From Aculops lycopersici (Eukaryota > Arthropoda > Arachnida > Trombidiformes > Eriophyidae): a stretch of 46,980 nucleotides of DNA. Within the stretch, counting starts at the first letter, position 1. Every line of letters starts with the position of its first letter. Below are positions 43,972-46,980 of the stretch, piece after piece. The translations under genes and the position numbers were made by a program. The notes below the pieces were generated by a model. That model worked only from the letters and a program-made list of their open reading frames with translations, ran no database searches and was not told where the DNA came from. The stretch is taken from NCBI GenBank assembly GCA_015350385.1, contig WNKI01000002.1:92349-139328 (forward strand). Reading direction: 5' to 3'.

Positions 43972-44330
43972 AAGCAACTTGGTAGATGGCGTCTCCTTCA
44001 TGAGGTCAAGGATGAGATTTTCAAGCTCTTGTCGCCTGAAAATGGGGAACATGAAACAAATTTGTGACATACGTTTTCTATTAGATAGCTCTTTTTAACA
44101 ACCGGGATTCGTCATTTTTGAAAGGATCTCCAAAGATAGAATATAAGATTTGGGCAACAGGTAACAATTGTAAAAGTCGTGGTTATCGACTACCTGTTGC
44201 AGATTTTGTTCGTTCCATCGATGAAGCATGGTAATTTTCCATGAAACAGGATAGTAAAAGCTTTAAAGGGATTTGGAATCTGAATTGACCTCAACCAAAA
44301 GGACGAGTTTGATGAAGGCAGAGTTATCTT
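43972..44330 (+). pseudogene. Decayed remnant, possibly a pogo/CENP-B-type DDE transposase C-terminus
   Basis: Several short open stretches in different frames read like broken protein. One runs 44085-44231: its end, with Tyr-Lys-Ile-Trp, a basic Tyr-Arg-Leu-Pro and Ile-Asp-Glu-Ala-Trp, is followed after a stop by Lys-Ser-Phe-Lys-Gly. This order recalls the end of pogo/Tigger/CENP-B-type transposases, where a Tyr-x-x-Trp helix, a Trp-containing helix and Val-Lys-Ser-Phe-Lys follow the last catalytic Asp. Stops and frameshifts make it inactive. The match is by memory and weak. No terminal inverted repeats were identified. Confidence 0.3.
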
Positions 44331-46980
44331 CTACTTGCAACAAATCCGATCCCAATTTGACGCCAAAATTAGGCAGCCACTAAACGAGAAAACACGATTA
44401 TCGGGGACTTGGAGAGATTTTTGCAATTGTAAGCAAAGAACTTGATCGAAGTGTGGATCACATGGAATAGACTTTTGGTTGGTCGTCATCTGATCAGGCT
44501 ATAAACTAAATAAAGAGAGCAATCCACATTGATTCGGGGGACGCGACTTCCAAAAAGAGGGGAAGCGGAAACAACAACAAGAACAACAAAGCGATCGATC
44601 GAACAAACCTCTTTGTTCAGTGTTTTGAACTTTGTCCGCGAACGTGGCCCCGGCGAGCGTTCTAAAAACTGCTGACCATCGTTTCCCCATTCTATTGTCT
44701 CGTAAAACAATCGCACAGAGATTTAAATTTACCTTCCCTGTATTGTTCCAGCTCTCGAACAACTTGTTCCATTAACAGGTGAATGTTAGCCCAGTCAAAT
44801 CACCTGCTGCTTTTGTTGTTGCTGTTGTCGTTATCATTATTCTCTAGCATGTCCTCCTGTACACTCTCTCAGCGTACGCATTTTGTGATGGACCAATCTG
44901 GATGGACTCGCCAGTTGAACTTTGAACATTAGTGGTTTGCAGGTGAGTTCAGAATTATATTTGCTAACCTCGAGAGAGTCCATTAGAGAACAAGTTTCAT
45001 TAGATTAGAAGGGAGTTGTATTAGGACAAGGAAGTACGAATGTCAACATGCAAGACAAACTTCTAAACAAGCAAAACTTTTCAGTCACTATTGATATAAA
45101 CTGAATTATTTCTAGCAAGCATAATTAAAATCGGTTAGGCACGCGATTTTTGAGTAAGTCACCAGACAAGATTACCGCTTTAGTTCAGGGAAACTCGGAG
45201 ATTTATGCGATTCGCATTCGATCGTGTTGACAAGGATTTAGACGAATACCAATAGCAACAAGCTATGCTTGATTAATCACAAGAATACGCTCTTGTCGAC
45301 CAAGAGAGAGGAGAAAGCTAGTTTTAAGCCAAAACAGAATTGAAAATAAGCTGATAGTCTATTTGATTCAATTGGATCCACTAGCTTGCGACAGCAGCAT
45401 CCACGGCCATAGCAATAAAACAGACTGTAATTGTGGGTTGCTCTTTAACCTACCACAAGTTACTTTTGTTTGCAGCAAACTGACACTCGCTCGCTAGCTA
45501 CATCACCTACTCAAGCCACAATATTTCGACTACAACGACAACAACAAGTACAACAACGACAACATTAGACGTGTCTGTAATCGCTAACACCTGTTAGTTG
45601 GCGCCAGTATCGTCGCTCAACTACCTAGCCCGTAACGGTAGTTACTGTCACGAAGTTCTGAATTGCGCCAAGTGTTAGGCAAACCCTAAGTTAGCTGGAT
45701 TAACGAACGCCTAGGCTTGTCTTATCGGTCAGTATGGTTGCCTTTTATCTCTATCAAGTTAAGCTATCAAGTGTCCAGTTGACAATATTGAGACAACATC
45801 CTGTTGTGTAATCCTCTCACCAAAGTGTTCGATGTTCAACTGAACCCTCGACTCAAACTTGATAACAAGTACGAGGGAATTAGACAAAAGGGGAAACATC
45901 GCATTGGAAGCCAACATTTGAAAAGCAGCTACCTGTTGTTGCTGACTATTGGTATCATTATACCAACAGCAAGTCTATCACTCAGTCAGGATCTAGTCGG
46001 CTAAGTTGGAATAGGAAAACAGCCAGCGACTACTCCGTGCAGCTCGCCGAGCTGTTGGTTGGTAAGGCGTAAGCACAAAGCTAGCTGCCAACATACAACA
46101 ACAGCAACGAGCTTAGCGACGACCATAAGAGAAGCAACAGGGACCACGACGGCGAGGTGAGCCGAGCCGAGCGACAATCTACGCGCGTCTCGCGAGTTCA
46201 TTCATCCATGATTCTTTAGGGTTCAAGAGTCTTGAATTGAAAGAAGGTTCACTATCGCGAGAAGTGGTAGAAGTAGAGGGAGCAGCGCCAATAGAAACGA
46301 CAACGACGTGAAGTTACGCCGATTCATCTCATCTTTTTGCCAAGCTTCAATCTTTCTACAACAACCGCGAAGAGAGTCGAGAGTTTTACGCGCACAATTG
46401 GCCGCCATTGTAACGTTAAACTAGTCGCTTTTCCTACCGGTCGGCACAAAGTCTAGGAAACTTGGATGGCTGGCAATCTGAAGGAACCGAAGCGTCGCAT
46501 CAACAAGAAGAGACATCTGTCCCCTACACTCGAGATTCTTTTCTGGATTTGCAAGGTCTCAAGCTTGAGCCTTCTCCATCTTCGGTTAGTCATCTCGCTT
46601 TAGACATCGTCTAATTTGCCATTCGGTCACTATAAGTTCGCTTCAAAAGGTTAACTGGCTTTGCGAATAATGAAAGGAGAGAAAATATTTGGCGAAATCG
46701 ACGTGCCAACAAACTTTGCTACTTGAAATCTCCATAGAAATCTCTTCGGACTTGAGACTAGTTGTCTGAAACAAACGAAGACGGTGACGACGAAAGGCAA
46801 TTGCGCAACAAATAATGGTGCTGCCCAATTTAAAGGCTTGACATAAACCGACGAAGAAGAAGAAGAAGCCTGGCATTGGAAATTTTCCATCAATTCATCT
46901 TGGGGCGGCGGGCAATCAGCTGATTTTAACACGAGCTTCAAGAAGCGCAAAAAAAAGTGTAGCAACTAAACTAAGGAGGG
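44331..46980. other. Non-coding tail of the window
   Basis: About 2.65 kb with no supported gene. The minus-strand open frames near the right edge (about 46223-46965) have no recognisable domain. Donor- or acceptor-like sites occur but cannot be tied to an exon. Confidence 0.45.

Overview
The window looks like nuclear DNA of an ecdysozoan animal, most likely an arthropod. A chelicerate such as a mite is my guess, but the sequence alone does not settle it. The evidence is a set of metazoan genes (GABA-B receptor, HP1, Maelstrom, ENT transporter, NXF and GW182/TNRC6 homologues), a canonical eukaryotic tRNA-Val, GT-AG splice signals, AATAAA signals, and abundant (CT)n, (GTAC)n and CTAG-rich simple sequence. 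Most genes are long single open exons. The only well-supported coding splice site is the donor after the GABA-B exon, and two short leader introns can be proposed.

Layout. 1-9866: non-coding, read as the first intron of a minus-strand GABA-B receptor gene whose large 5' coding exon is 9867-13292. 13293-14301: upstream non-coding DNA. 14302-15408 (minus): HP1-family protein with chromodomain, chromoshadow domain and a long acidic N-terminal extension. 15409-16033: shared divergent promoter region. 16034-17047 (plus): Maelstrom homologue. 18133-19656 (plus): equilibrative nucleoside transporter. 19892-20857 (minus, convergent with the transporter): short NXF-family protein with only the NTF2-like and UBA-like parts. 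21222-21295: tRNA-Val(UAC). 22834-26031 (plus): GW182/gawky/TNRC6-like protein, behind a leader of more than 450 nt with no AUG. 26504-29620 (minus, convergent): unrecognised Q/H/N-rich protein with a C-terminal membrane anchor. 29621-46980: gene-poor, rich in simple repeats and CTAG-containing words, with an assembly gap (30646-30665), two strong palindromes and two decayed coding remnants near 43.2-44.3 kb.

How the genes fit together. Four of the five recognised genes between 14 and 26 kb belong to families that act in small-RNA or heterochromatin pathways: HP1, Maelstrom, an NXF variant and GW182. HP1 and Maelstrom are head to head, 625 bp apart. In Drosophila, HP1 paralogues, Maelstrom and non-canonical NXF proteins act in nuclear piRNA silencing, while GW182 is the microRNA effector. 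A coordinated neighbourhood is an inference; chance clustering has not been excluded. The most distinctive sequence-level oddities are the NXF without RRM/LRR domains, the Maelstrom with half an HMG box, the ENT lacking the conserved TM8 Asp/Arg pair, the GW182 lacking a visible RRM, and a roughly 230-residue insertion in the first ligand-binding loop of the GABA-B receptor.
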